DNA of 24,054 nucleotides from DASYML01 sp036399835 (GCA_036399835.1 DASWMI010000165.1:1-24054); one strand, 5' to 3'. Shown: positions 7,282 to 15,460, counted from the stretch's first letter. Numbers and translations are program-made. The notes: generated by a model from the sequence alone, not told the origin.

Positions 7282-9231
7282 ATGAGCTCTCACAACGGTA
7301 ACAAGAAAGCCCTGCCCCACAAATATACTGAGAAGGAAGAATCCGTGAGCGAAGTGGTTCTGATTAACATGCCATTCACGGTTCTCTCAGCACCCTCCAT
7401 CGGCCTGGGTCTACTGAAATCCGGTCTGACGCGTCTCGGGATCGTCTCCAAATCGCTCAATCTCAATTTGCGTTTCGCTGAAATGATAGGCCAGGACACG
7501 TACACCTTTATCGAGGCCATAACGCACCCTGAACAGCTTGTTAGAGAATGGATATTCTCAGAATCTCTGTTCCAGCACCCGAAGAACAGAGACATTGACG
7601 GGTTTGTGAGGGACGTTCTGAGCATAAAGACCGTGGATGATCCGGAATTATCTGTTTACTCGCAGGCGTGTCTTGATAAACTCGTGCCAGCTATCCTGAA
7701 GGCTAAATCACTGGTTGAGGAGTTCCTGGACCAGTGTTTGGAGACTATCCTCGCTCTCAACCCGCGTGTCATAGGCTTCACCAGTATCTTCGAGCAGCAC
7801 ACGGCCTCTCTCTCTCTCGCCAGGCGGATTAAATCTCAACGACCCGATTGTTTCATCATCTTCGGCGGTTCAAATTGCGAAGGCATAATGGGCGCTGAAA
7901 CCTTCCGCCAGTTTGACTTTATAGATGTGCTCGTATCGGGTGAGGGGGACCTTGTGTTTCCTGAAATCGTCCAATCTATCCTGGAATCAAGACCTATCCA
8001 TGAGCTGCCGGGCGTCTACAATCGTCGGCGACGAGTTCTTCAAATAGTAGAGCAGCCTCCTCAAAACACTCCGCCGATAGAGGATTTAGATAAGCTGCCC
8101 GTTCCTGATTACGACGACTATTTTGAACAGCTCGAGGCCAGCTCATTGAAGCTTCCAGAGGAGCCCACGCTGTTTTTTGAAACTTCGCGCGGCTGCTGGT
8201 GGGGAGAAAAACTTCACTGCACATTCTGCGGCTTGAATGGAGCCACGATGGCTTTTCGCAGTAAGTCGGCCGAGCGGGCTCTGGACGAGCTCGTCTATCT
8301 CACAGGCCGTCATCCGGGCTGCAATGTCAATGTCGTAGATAACATTCTCGATATGAAGTATTTCAAGACCTTGGTAAAGATGCTGGCAGAAGGAGATTAC
8401 AACTTCAGCCTGTTCTATGAGGTCAAGTCAAATCTCAGAAAAGAGCAACTCAGGCTGCTGCGCGAGGCGGGAGTCACAACTATACAACCGGGCATCGAGA
8501 GCCTGAGCGACAATATACTCAGGATAATGAGAAAGGGCGTCACCGCCTTGCAGAATATCCAGCTTCTCAAATGGTGCTCGGAGCTGAATATAAAAGCCGT
8601 TTACAACATCATCTGGGGATTTCCCGGAGAGTCGCCGGATGATTACAAGAAGATGTTGGAACTGATTCCGGCGATCACGCACCTGCGGCCTCCAGTCGGC
8701 GCAGGCACTATCAGAATTGACCGATTCAGCCCCAACTTCAATTCGCACAAAGAACTTGGATTCACCCAGCTTACGCCGTTTCCCGCTTACCGCTACGTTT
8801 ACCCACTCGACCCGAAGGCTGTGCATAATCTCGCCTACTTCTTCGTGCCTGAATATGAGAACCTGGCTATTGAGAGATCGATTACTAGAGGCTTATCGGA
8901 GGAAATCAAGAAGTGGGGAGAAATATATGACCAAAGCGAACTCTTTTTTATCGATAAGGGGACGCAACTGCTTATCTGGGACTTCCGCCCCTGCGCTCAA
9001 GAGCCGCTGATAATTCTTGACGAATACTCAAGATTAGTCTACCTGGCCTGTGATGAGGCTAAGACCATAAATCAGATACATAACTCCTGGCACAAAACTC
9101 CATCAGCACCTTTGGACAAGGTAAGACTTAAAGAGTCACTCGATAGATTTGTCGACCAATCGCTCATGATAAAAGAGGGAGAGCAGTACCTGTCGCTCGC
9201 CTACTGCAAGTCAACCCGAACCTTAGATTAA
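7282..9231 (+). CDS. B12-binding radical SAM protein, RiPP maturation type (TIGR03975-like)
   Basis: The 649-residue enzyme starts with a cobalamin-binding-like Rossmann region (about 20-250, with VVLINMPF, IGFTSIFEQHTASLSLARR and FIIFGGSNCEG). A radical SAM core follows whose cluster cysteines are C305, C313 and C316 in CWWGEKLHCTFCGLNG. This is CX7CX2C, not the usual CX3CX2C. The later blocks VDNILDMKYF, LFYEVKSNL, IQPGIESLS, MRKGVT and GFPGE match my memory of the family called RiPP maturation radical SAM protein 1. Such enzymes use SAM and often cobalamin to modify ribosomal peptides, for example by C-methylation. I chose the ATG at 7282 because GAAGG lies 10 nt upstream; a GTG at 7222 is in frame but lacks a ribosome site. 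A 62-residue peptide gene converges from 38 nt downstream. Confidence 0.88.
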   Translation: MSSHNGNKKALPHKYTEKEESVSEVVLINMPFTVLSAPSIGLGLLKSGLTRLGIVSKSLNLNLRFAEMIGQDTYTFIEAITHPEQLVREWIFSESLFQHPKNRDIDGFVRDVLSIKTVDDPELSVYSQACLDKLVPAILKAKSLVEEFLDQCLETILALNPRVIGFTSIFEQHTASLSLARRIKSQRPDCFIIFGGSNCEGIMGAETFRQFDFIDVLVSGEGDLVFPEIVQSILESRPIHELPGVYNRRRRVLQIVEQPPQNTPPIEDLDKLPVPDYDDYFEQLEASSLKLPEEPTLFFETSRGCWWGEKLHCTFCGLNGATMAFRSKSAERALDELVYLTGRHPGCNVNVVDNILDMKYFKTLVKMLAEGDYNFSLFYEVKSNLRKEQLRLLREAGVTTIQPGIESLSDNILRIMRKGVTALQNIQLLKWCSELNIKAVYNIIWGFPGESPDDYKKMLELIPAITHLRPPVGAGTIRIDRFSPNFNSHKELGFTQLTPFPAYRYVYPLDPKAVHNLAYFFVPEYENLAIERSITRGLSEEIKKWGEIYDQSELFFIDKGTQLLIWDFRPCAQEPLIILDEYSRLVYLACDEAKTINQIHNSWHKTPSAPLDKVRLKESLDRFVDQSLMIKEGEQYLSLAYCKSTRTLD

Positions 9232-9269
9232 TTGAAATGTCTGTGGCTTGTCGTGAGTCAGAGCGTAAA

Positions 9270-9458
9270 TCAATGATGATGGCTGATGGGCGCAATCAGG
9301 GATTCCACGGGCAGGCTGTTCGCAACCTTCTTCTTTACAGAGATGATGACCTCAACCTCTTCCGGCGTCAGTTTCTCGATAGCCTCTTTTTGCTTGGGGC
9401 TTAACCGTATATCTTTTTTAAGAATTTCAGCATCAATGAGTTGCTCTTGGTTTGTCAT
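9270..9458 (-). CDS. Small peptide, candidate RiPP precursor
   Basis: The 62-residue peptide starts at the ATG at 9458, with GGAG 7 nt upstream; a GTG two codons earlier sits too close to that site. Residues 1-45 are charged and helical in character (LSPKQKEAIEKLTPEEVEVI within 19-38), like a leader. Residues 46-62 are different: small, aliphatic and Pro/Ser-rich, ending in PISHHH. There is no Cys, Trp or double glycine. A consensus promoter with a palindrome lies directly upstream, and the radical SAM gene converges on it 38 nt away. Together these suggest a precursor whose C-terminal core is modified by that enzyme. I do not recognise a named family. It could instead be an unrelated small protein. 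The opposite strand is also open here, but without a ribosome site or promoter. Confidence 0.66.
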   Translation of the reverse strand: MTNQEQLIDAEILKKDIRLSPKQKEAIEKLTPEEVEVIISVKKKVANSLPVESLIAPISHHH

Positions 9459-9509
9459 CTTCACTCTCCAGACGTAGAAGTCACAAAGGAAGAACGGAAC
9501 TAACGCCTA

Positions 9510-9538
9510 AATATATTCTGTACATTAGTGCTTGTCAA
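9510..9538 (-). promoter_or_regulatory. Consensus sigma-70 promoter of the small peptide gene
   Basis: On the minus strand TTGACA (9538-9533) is followed after exactly 17 nt by TATATT (9515-9510). This is the closest match to the housekeeping promoter consensus that I found in the window. The predicted transcript start, near 9503, gives a leader of about 45 nt ending in the GGAG site of the peptide gene. Confidence 0.68.
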
Positions 9539-9548
9539 TCGAATCGTT

Positions 9549-9563
9549 CGTGTTACAAACACG
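9549..9563. promoter_or_regulatory. 15-bp palindrome, candidate operator
   Basis: CGTGTT-ACA-AACACG is a perfect inverted repeat with 6-bp arms and a 3-nt centre. It lies 10 nt upstream of the -35 box of the peptide gene's promoter, where an activator or repressor dimer could bind. The cognate regulator is unknown. Confidence 0.42.
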
Positions 9564-9646
9564 GGCAGCCAGAATATTAGTTTCTGCGGCGCGCCATTGA
9601 ATAGATAGAATCGTTGCTGCTCAGCCCCGAACTGGTGCGCGGGCCA

Positions 9647-10858
9647 TTACTTGATACGCTTATGTGAAGTCTTCTCTCGGTGCTTGGGCATCGAGGAGCT
9701 AGGTGCTGGCGGCGTGGAAAGCAGCACGCTGACACTGCTGGCAAAGAAATTTGCTGTCGCCAGGTCGGGCCGACCGTCACCGTTAAAGTCGGCGGCAAGG
9801 ACTGAGAACGGTTGAGTGCCCTGGCCGGTGCTGTAACTGGTCGCGGCCTGAAAAGTTCCATCTACATTTCCGGACAACACACTCACATTATTACCATAGA
9901 TGTCAGACACGGCCAGGTCCAGCTTGCCGTCTGCGTTGAAGTCGGCTAGGGCCACAGAGTACCCCCCGATGCCGGCTGCATAATTGACGGCTGCGCTGAA
10001 GGTGCCATCCTCATTGCCTAACAGAATACTGACCAGGCTGTTGAAATCTACGGGACTTCCAAGCTCTGCCGTCACGATGTCCGGCCTTCCATCACCGTTA
10101 AAGTCAGCGGTCTTGACCGAAGCGGGATAGGGGCCGACCGGGTAATTCACGGCGGGCTGAAACGTGCCGTTACCATTTCCCAACAGGACGCTGACATTAC
10201 TGCTGTCCTGATTGGCGACGGCCAGGTCAAGCAGGGCGTCCCTATTAAAGTCATTTGCGTCAACAGACATAGACCCGCTGCCTGTAGGATAGGCGACCGG
10301 AGGTTGAAACGTGCCGTCGCCAAGACCGAGCAGGACGAAGACCTGTCCACCAAAGCCTGCTATCGCCAGGTCCAGCTTGCCGTCCGTGTTCAGGTCTTTG
10401 ATGCAGATGAATTCGGGGCGATCAATCGGACCATAATTGACGGCAGCCTGGAAGGTGCCGTCTCCGTTGCCAAGCAGCAAGCTGATGTCGCTGCTCGCTT
10501 CATTACCGACTGCCAGATCGGTCTTGCCGTCTCTATTGATGTCACCAGCCGCGATAGAGCGTGGAGCGAAGTGCACGTTGTAGGCTGTTGCCGCCTGAAA
10601 TGTCCCGTCGCCGTTACCTAAAAGAATTCCTATCATGTTGCTGTTTTGATTGGTTACTGCGATGTCTTCTTGAGCATCACGATTGAAGTCTCCGCCCGTT
10701 ATGGCGGCAGGTGATGCCCCGCCACTTGGATACTGGACCGGAGCAGCGAAGCTTTGGGCGGAGGTCTGTGTTGGTCCGGCTACCAAGAGCGTTGCGAGTA
10801 ACATCAAAGCCGCGAGGCCACTCGGCAGACGATTAATCAAGCGCATCGTGTGAGTCAT
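9647..10858 (-). CDS. Secreted FG-GAP/VCBS repeat protein
   Basis: The 403-residue exported protein has a signal peptide: a basic start (MTHTMRLINRLPSG), a hydrophobic stretch (about 15-28) and a likely cut after TSAQS (about 35). The mature part is made of seven FG-GAP/VCBS-type beta-propeller blades of roughly 50 residues. Each carries a calcium-loop-like motif (DFNRDAQED, DINRDGKTD, DLNTDGKLD, DFNRDALLD, DFNGDGRPD, DFNADGKLD, DFNGDGRPD) followed by an LLGNGDGTFQ-type strand. Such propellers bind Ca2+ and mediate surface or extracellular interactions. The C-terminus is a short basic tail with no sorting domain or anchor. AGGAG lies 9 nt upstream of the start. It is downstream of the REC/HD-GYP/HDOD gene by 89 nt on the same strand. 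The specific ligand cannot be read from sequence. Confidence 0.9.
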   Translation of the reverse strand: MTHTMRLINRLPSGLAALMLLATLLVAGPTQTSAQSFAAPVQYPSGGASPAAITGGDFNRDAQEDIAVTNQNSNMIGILLGNGDGTFQAATAYNVHFAPRSIAAGDINRDGKTDLAVGNEASSDISLLLGNGDGTFQAAVNYGPIDRPEFICIKDLNTDGKLDLAIAGFGGQVFVLLGLGDGTFQPPVAYPTGSGSMSVDANDFNRDALLDLAVANQDSSNVSVLLGNGNGTFQPAVNYPVGPYPASVKTADFNGDGRPDIVTAELGSPVDFNSLVSILLGNEDGTFSAAVNYAAGIGGYSVALADFNADGKLDLAVSDIYGNNVSVLSGNVDGTFQAATSYSTGQGTQPFSVLAADFNGDGRPDLATANFFASSVSVLLSTPPAPSSSMPKHREKTSHKRIK

Positions 10859-10947
10859 CTATTCTATCTCCTTCATGATGGAATGAAAGCTGAAGAGTTG
10901 GCTTGAGGACGGTTCGATAAGACTGTAGAAAGCTCGCTTGAGCCGTC

Positions 10948-12702
10948 TCAACAGATGGGGTCTAACTTCTGTTCGATAAAGGATGAGATGGTTGCATGAA
11001 TTCTGAAGATGCTGTTGTGGTTCAGGCGCAGCATATAGAGACGGTCGGTCCCGATACTATCCAGACCTGCTATTTTATAAGGGTCGTCCGCCTGTGCGAT
11101 GGCATTTGCCAGATGCAGGAGGAGAGCAGCGGGCGTGTTAGTCCGTATGACATCGTGATGGGTTTGGACGGCAACGGTTAAAGCACGCGGGATGCCGCAT
11201 GATTCCAGCGCCCACTGCCCGACCTGCGCGTGATCTACGCCGAAGATGGCGATTTCGCGCTCCATACGCTCGCCTTCTGACAGACCTCTCAACTGCTCTA
11301 TCTCGGACGGGAACAGCGAGCGCAGCAGCGCCTCTCCCGTGTCGTGAAGGAGTCCCAGAGTGTAGGCGTCTTCCGGCGACATGATTGCCGTCTCCTCGGC
11401 CAGCAGGCGCGCGGCCTCGGCGCAGCGTAAAGAGTGTTCCCAGAGCAACTCATCGTGCGAGCACATCGCGGTGTTTCCATTCCGGTCCACAACAAGCTCG
11501 CGTAAACGTTCTTCGCCGAGCCTGGTACATGCCGTCTGAAGACTGGCGGTCGAGATTCCGGAGGCCAGCTTGGACTCGCGTAAGACGTAAGCGGCCAGCG
11601 CGGGCGTGTTTTCGACGTGGCAGATTAAGTCGTTCAGAGTAAGCCTGTTTTGGTCCGGCGCGATGGGAGACCCAGGTAAGCAATCGCTGCTCATGCCTGC
11701 CGCTATGCTGCAACGAATAAGGGCAATCGTCTCAAGCTCGGAGAAGGCGCGCACAACCTCAGGGTCAAACCGTGTCCGGCATCCTTCAGTGAGTTGTGCG
11801 AGGGCCGCGTCGTGGTCACGCGCTTCGCGGAAAGGGCGCGGGTTGGTCATAGCATCGTAGGCATCGGCCACCAGAATGATGCGCGAAAGCAGTGGAATCT
11901 GTTCGCCGCGCAAGCCTTCAGGATAGCCCGTGCCGTCATAATGCTCATGATGATGCAGGACCGCCTGCGCAGCCTCCTCCATGTCAACGATGCCCGTCAG
12001 CATACGCGCGCCGCGCTTGGCATGTAGCCTCACAATGGACTGCTCTTCGGCGGTCAGCGGCTCGGTCTTGAGGAGGATGTGGTCGGGCGTGCCGATCTTG
12101 CCTATGTCGTGCAGAAAGGCCCCCATCGAGAGTTGTTTGAGAAGGGCCGCCTCCAATCCCATGTGCTTGCCGATAGCCGTCGCATAACCGCTCACACGCC
12201 GCGCGTGGCCGTGAATGTACTCGTCCTTGGCTTCGAGCCCGTCGGCAATCGCCCGCATAAACTCGTGCGCCATCTCTGTCATCCGCAAGACCAGGCGCTG
12301 ATTGGTCAGCGCCAGCTCATGCCGAGACTTGCTCATCTCGTAGTGTTCCAGTGCGCGGCTGACCGTGAGACGTAAATCTTCGTTGGTCCACGGCTTGGTA
12401 ATGTATTTATAGACCTGTCCGCAGTTAATGGCTTCCACCAGGGCATTGACATCTGTATATCCGGTCAGGAGGATGCGTACCATGTGCGGGCGAAGCGGTG
12501 CCGTCTGCTTCAGCAGCTCTATGCCGGTCATGCCGGGCATACGCTGGTCTGTAATCATTAGAGATACATCATGCTGCTGTAGCAACTCCAACGCTTCAGA
12601 GCCGGACGCGGCGGAAATCACCTGATAATCCCGGCCAAAAAGGCGCTCAAGCAAACGCAGATTTGCCATCTCATCGTCAACAATCATGATTTTGTAAGAC
12701 AT
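10948..12702 (-). CDS. Response regulator with HD-GYP and HDOD domains (RpfG-like)
   Basis: The 584-residue protein has an N-terminal receiver (1-120; D9/D10, D52, T80, K103). A complete HD-GYP domain follows (about 140-325), with HGHARRVSGYA, H198-D199 in FLHDIGKIG, and HHEHYDGTGYP at 251-261. HD-GYP domains hydrolyse cyclic di-GMP, and the metal ligands and GYP motif are all present. The C-terminal 240 residues resemble an HDOD domain (WEHSLRCAEAARLL, LGLLHDTGEALLR, VGQWALESCGIPRAL), a signalling output module. I start at the ATG at 12702, where the receiver begins. The frame stays open further upstream, but that extension overlaps the preceding kinase gene and is not protein-like. GGAG lies 11 nt upstream. 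The gene follows the REC-kinase by 43 nt, its probable phosphate donor. Confidence 0.92.
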   Translation of the reverse strand: MSYKIMIVDDEMANLRLLERLFGRDYQVISAASGSEALELLQQHDVSLMITDQRMPGMTGIELLKQTAPLRPHMVRILLTGYTDVNALVEAINCGQVYKYITKPWTNEDLRLTVSRALEHYEMSKSRHELALTNQRLVLRMTEMAHEFMRAIADGLEAKDEYIHGHARRVSGYATAIGKHMGLEAALLKQLSMGAFLHDIGKIGTPDHILLKTEPLTAEEQSIVRLHAKRGARMLTGIVDMEEAAQAVLHHHEHYDGTGYPEGLRGEQIPLLSRIILVADAYDAMTNPRPFREARDHDAALAQLTEGCRTRFDPEVVRAFSELETIALIRCSIAAGMSSDCLPGSPIAPDQNRLTLNDLICHVENTPALAAYVLRESKLASGISTASLQTACTRLGEERLRELVVDRNGNTAMCSHDELLWEHSLRCAEAARLLAEETAIMSPEDAYTLGLLHDTGEALLRSLFPSEIEQLRGLSEGERMEREIAIFGVDHAQVGQWALESCGIPRALTVAVQTHHDVIRTNTPAALLLHLANAIAQADDPYKIAGLDSIGTDRLYMLRLNHNSIFRIHATISSFIEQKLDPIC

Positions 12703-12745
12703 CTCAGAGGAATCTCCAGTTCTGGTCCAAATCTTTAAGCCTGCT

Positions 12746-14101
12746 TTAATAGAGGCTGAGTGTAGTCGCACAACTGTCCAGGGCAGGCGTTGTCTGTTTT
12801 CGTACATCCATTGGAAGAGCGACGATAAAGGTCGTGCCGTATCCGAGGCGGCTCTTGACGCGTATGGAGCCGCCATGACGCTCAATAATGCCGTAGGTAA
12901 TGGAGAGGCCGAGACCTGTACCTTCTCCGACGGGTTTGGTGGTGAAGAAGGGGTTGAAGATGCTGTGCAGGTGCTCAGGCGCGATGCCACTTCCGTTGTC
13001 GCTAATGGTAATCGTCACCATTTGCTGGTCAAGCTGTGTCTTGATAAGAACCTCTCCGTGAGCACCGATGGCCTGCGCAGCGTTGACGAGAAGGTTCATC
13101 CAGACCTGATTGAGCTGGCCTGCATAGCAGTCCACCAGAGGCAGTGCGGCATAGTGGCGCTGAAGCTTGATACGCCCGTCCGTGTAGTAACGAGAGAGTA
13201 GCCGAATGGTTGATTCGATGCCCTCGTGAATATCAACCTTCTTCAGTTCTGCTTCGTCCAGCCGCGAGAAGAGGCGCAAGTTCTGGACGACATCACGGAT
13301 GCGTTCTGCGCCATGCAAGCAATCGCCGATAATCAGATGCAGATCTGCCAGCGTGTGGTCAAAATCAAGCTCGCTCTTGAGCTTTCGGACTTCTGCGGCA
13401 GTCTCCACCGGAAGAGGGGCTTCATCATAGAGGGCGAGCAAGCGTTCCAGCCCGTGAGCGCATTGGCTGAGAATCTCCATATTGCCGTAGATGAAGCCCG
13501 CAGGATTGTTTAGTTCATGTGCAATGCCTGCCACCAACTGACCCAGCGAGGCCATCTTTTCATTTTGCACGAGTTGGCCTTGCAAGCGCTCAAGCTCGGC
13601 CTTGCTCTGCTTGAGTTCAAGGTTACGCTTCTCCATGTCTGCCTTGTACTGGCGGGCATTGCGTATCAGCGTGCGCCGCTCCAATGTGCGCTCGACCGCA
13701 ATCTCAAGCGTGTCCAGGTCGCAGGGCTTAATCAGGTAGTCGCAGGCCCCTAGGCGAACGGCATCGAGCACGCGCTGCGTCCGGTCTACACCGGAGGCCA
13801 TGATGACTGCCGTGTCGGGAAAGCGCATGTTAATCTCGCGCAGCAACTCCACACCGCTGCGCCCCGGCATGATGACATCGGAGATGACGAGCGCAAAAGG
13901 CTCTCGGTTCAGGTAAGCCAGGGCTTCGTCGGAATTGGCCGCCGCCGAGCATGAATAACGCCGACTCAAGCAACTGACAAAGAGTGAACGGATGACCTGC
14001 TCATCGTCCACTATCAGGATGCGATTATCACCCTCGTCAACAGGAGGCAAAGGCAGCGGCCCGGCATCCGTTCTTTTCAAATCGCCGTGAGTGTTGACCA
14101 T
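12746..14101 (-). CDS. Receiver-histidine kinase hybrid
   Basis: This 451-residue cytoplasmic protein has an N-terminal receiver at about 25-142 (D32/D33, D75 in VISDVIMPG, S103, K125). A coiled coil (150-185) leads to a HisKA domain with H195 in VAGIAHELNNPAG, then an HATPase_c domain with ISDNGSGIAPE and GEGTGLGLSI boxes. No membrane helix or sensory domain is present, so its input is phosphorylation of its own receiver by another kinase. A good ribosome site (AGGAG, 8 nt) precedes the ATG. It sits between a secreted unknown (61 nt upstream) and the REC/HD-GYP/HDOD gene (43 nt downstream). This supports a relay from this kinase to c-di-GMP turnover, an inference from gene order. Confidence 0.93.
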   Translation of the reverse strand: MVNTHGDLKRTDAGPLPLPPVDEGDNRILIVDDEQVIRSLFVSCLSRRYSCSAAANSDEALAYLNREPFALVISDVIMPGRSGVELLREINMRFPDTAVIMASGVDRTQRVLDAVRLGACDYLIKPCDLDTLEIAVERTLERRTLIRNARQYKADMEKRNLELKQSKAELERLQGQLVQNEKMASLGQLVAGIAHELNNPAGFIYGNMEILSQCAHGLERLLALYDEAPLPVETAAEVRKLKSELDFDHTLADLHLIIGDCLHGAERIRDVVQNLRLFSRLDEAELKKVDIHEGIESTIRLLSRYYTDGRIKLQRHYAALPLVDCYAGQLNQVWMNLLVNAAQAIGAHGEVLIKTQLDQQMVTITISDNGSGIAPEHLHSIFNPFFTTKPVGEGTGLGLSITYGIIERHGGSIRVKSRLGYGTTFIVALPMDVRKQTTPALDSCATTLSLY

Positions 14102-14162
14102 CGGATCATCTCCTGGAAGGGCTGCCCGGCCAGATGCTCTCTATTGGCTTTGGGCTGGTTCA

Positions 14163-15101
14163 TTAATTCATGCCTTTTAAAAGTTCCGCCGCTCTTTGGA
14201 GGTGGCGTTGCGCTTGTCTCCAATTAATCGCCACGTTGTACTTGATTGCCTCCGGGTCGTACATCCGCATAGCGTTCACGGCCTCTTCCGTATAGTTGTT
14301 GTCCGCATGTATGACGGCAGGACGGTAAACCTGCTTCCACCAGAAGTGTCCGTCCAGGTATGAGAGCAGAGCGTAGCGCAGCTCATTCTTAAGCCGGTTC
14401 TCAGGCAGCCAAGAGAGTTTAGGCCCAACCGCGCGCCTGACTCCTTCCAGGTCGGCGGTGAATGTTTCAAACGAGACGCAGGCCAGGGTGCGACCCTCTA
14501 TAAGCTCTCCGGGTGTGTTGTAAATCGGCACGTCATTTTTGAGACGCGCTAACACCTTGACGGCACTCTCTGCCAACTGCCTATCAAACTTGCGTTCTGC
14601 TTCCATCTCGCTGAGGGCCGACGCATCCAGAGCGCCTGCATCTGCCTTATGTCTGCTCATGACCGCTTTGGCCCATCCAATATGCAGGCGTGCCTTGCTC
14701 CATAACAGATGACTCAATCCTCCCACTGTCGTCTCACATAGCCTTTGGTAGGCTCCCGGACGCTCCGCCTCGCATCTGACAGTCGTTGCGTGAGATTGCC
14801 GCTCCAATACATTGGCCCCGCGCTCGTAGAAAAGAAGCGCCGTTAAAATGTCCGTCTTCACACTGCTCTCAGATAAGCCGGAAATGTCGCGGCGAAGAGA
14901 TGACAAGAGCTGCTTAAAGAGAGATTGATACTCGTGGTGCGAGGTCCGACTCGAAGTCAAGGCATCGAGTCTTTCTATTCGGACAATCAGTTTTTCAGCC
15001 TTGGCCGCCTGCTTGGCAGTCAACTCCGGATATAGTTGCTGGCTATGGGCTGACAGGTTCACTAAACACACGGCAGAAATCAAAAGCAGTAATCGTTTCA
15101 T
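14163..15101 (-). CDS. Exported protein of unknown function
   Basis: The 312-residue protein has a clear signal peptide (MKRLLLLISAVCLVNLSAHS), with likely signal-peptidase I cleavage around residue 20. The mature part is mainly helical and charged, with no motif I recognise. It contains a few cysteines, and the segments near residues 100-125 and 205-215 may form disulfides. No lipobox of the usual form and no further membrane helix are seen. The ribosome site is strong (AGGAG, 5-6 nt before the ATG). It is the first gene of a probable operon with the REC-histidine kinase (61 nt gap) and the REC/HD-GYP/HDOD protein. It could be a periplasmic component of that signalling unit, but nothing in the sequence proves this. 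Confidence 0.82.
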   Translation of the reverse strand: MKRLLLLISAVCLVNLSAHSQQLYPELTAKQAAKAEKLIVRIERLDALTSSRTSHHEYQSLFKQLLSSLRRDISGLSESSVKTDILTALLFYERGANVLERQSHATTVRCEAERPGAYQRLCETTVGGLSHLLWSKARLHIGWAKAVMSRHKADAGALDASALSEMEAERKFDRQLAESAVKVLARLKNDVPIYNTPGELIEGRTLACVSFETFTADLEGVRRAVGPKLSWLPENRLKNELRYALLSYLDGHFWWKQVYRPAVIHADNNYTEEAVNAMRMYDPEAIKYNVAINWRQAQRHLQRAAELLKGMN

Positions 15102-15112
15102 AAATGCTCCTA

Positions 15113-15208
15113 TTATTCAGTTCCAGTGCCCACGGCGTAGATTGATAGCATCGCGACATCACTAATAGCTGGTGAGGCAAAACGGGAAGGGTCGGGTGTT
15201 ATGCCCAT
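15113..15208 (-). CDS. Possible 31-codon ORF ahead of the exported unknown protein
   Basis: An ATG at 15208 opens a 31-codon frame that starts MGITPDPSRF, ends IYAVGTGTE, and stops 11 nt before the exported protein's start codon, overlapping the space taken by its ribosome site region. The residue composition looks coding-like, and the frame is open upstream for another 15 codons. No convincing ribosome site precedes it. It may be a leader peptide, the tail of a lost gene, or chance. Confidence 0.2.
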   Translation of the reverse strand: MGITPDPSRFASPAISDVAMLSIYAVGTGTE

Positions 15209-15460
15209 GCTTCTTGCCCGCAACGCTTCAGTTTTGAAGGGCTCAAAGCGCTGCTTCCTTCACACATAGCACGAGCCGTGCCAGGATTAATGCGAGCTTT
15301 TATCGAATGCGAGTCAGGCATGCCGATTCGGGTCACAATGGTATGGCGGTTGCAATGGCGGACCGTGGATAGACTCCTGCGTTGGAGGTAGTGTGTTCGG
15401 TCAGGCGGAGTCCTAACCGGGAGAGAGTGGCAGTGGAAACATTACAACATACGGAATCTT

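Noticed and set aside
9232..9269. Bidirectional terminator between the radical SAM and peptide genes
   Set aside because: These 38 nt contain no stable hairpin and no T run.
9286..9477. Plus-strand frame antisense to the small peptide gene
   Set aside because: It has no ribosome site or promoter and a composition typical of an antisense shadow. The minus-strand frame has both signals.
9647..10858. Regular DNA repeats suggestive of a CRISPR-like or satellite array
   Set aside because: The repeats are divergent codons of the FG-GAP protein blades, with no constant repeat-spacer structure.
12703..12990. N-terminal extension of about 96 codons on the REC/HD-GYP/HDOD frame
   Set aside because: It overlaps the end of the preceding kinase gene, has a low-complexity Ser/Pro/Arg composition, and the receiver domain starts exactly at the ATG at 12702.
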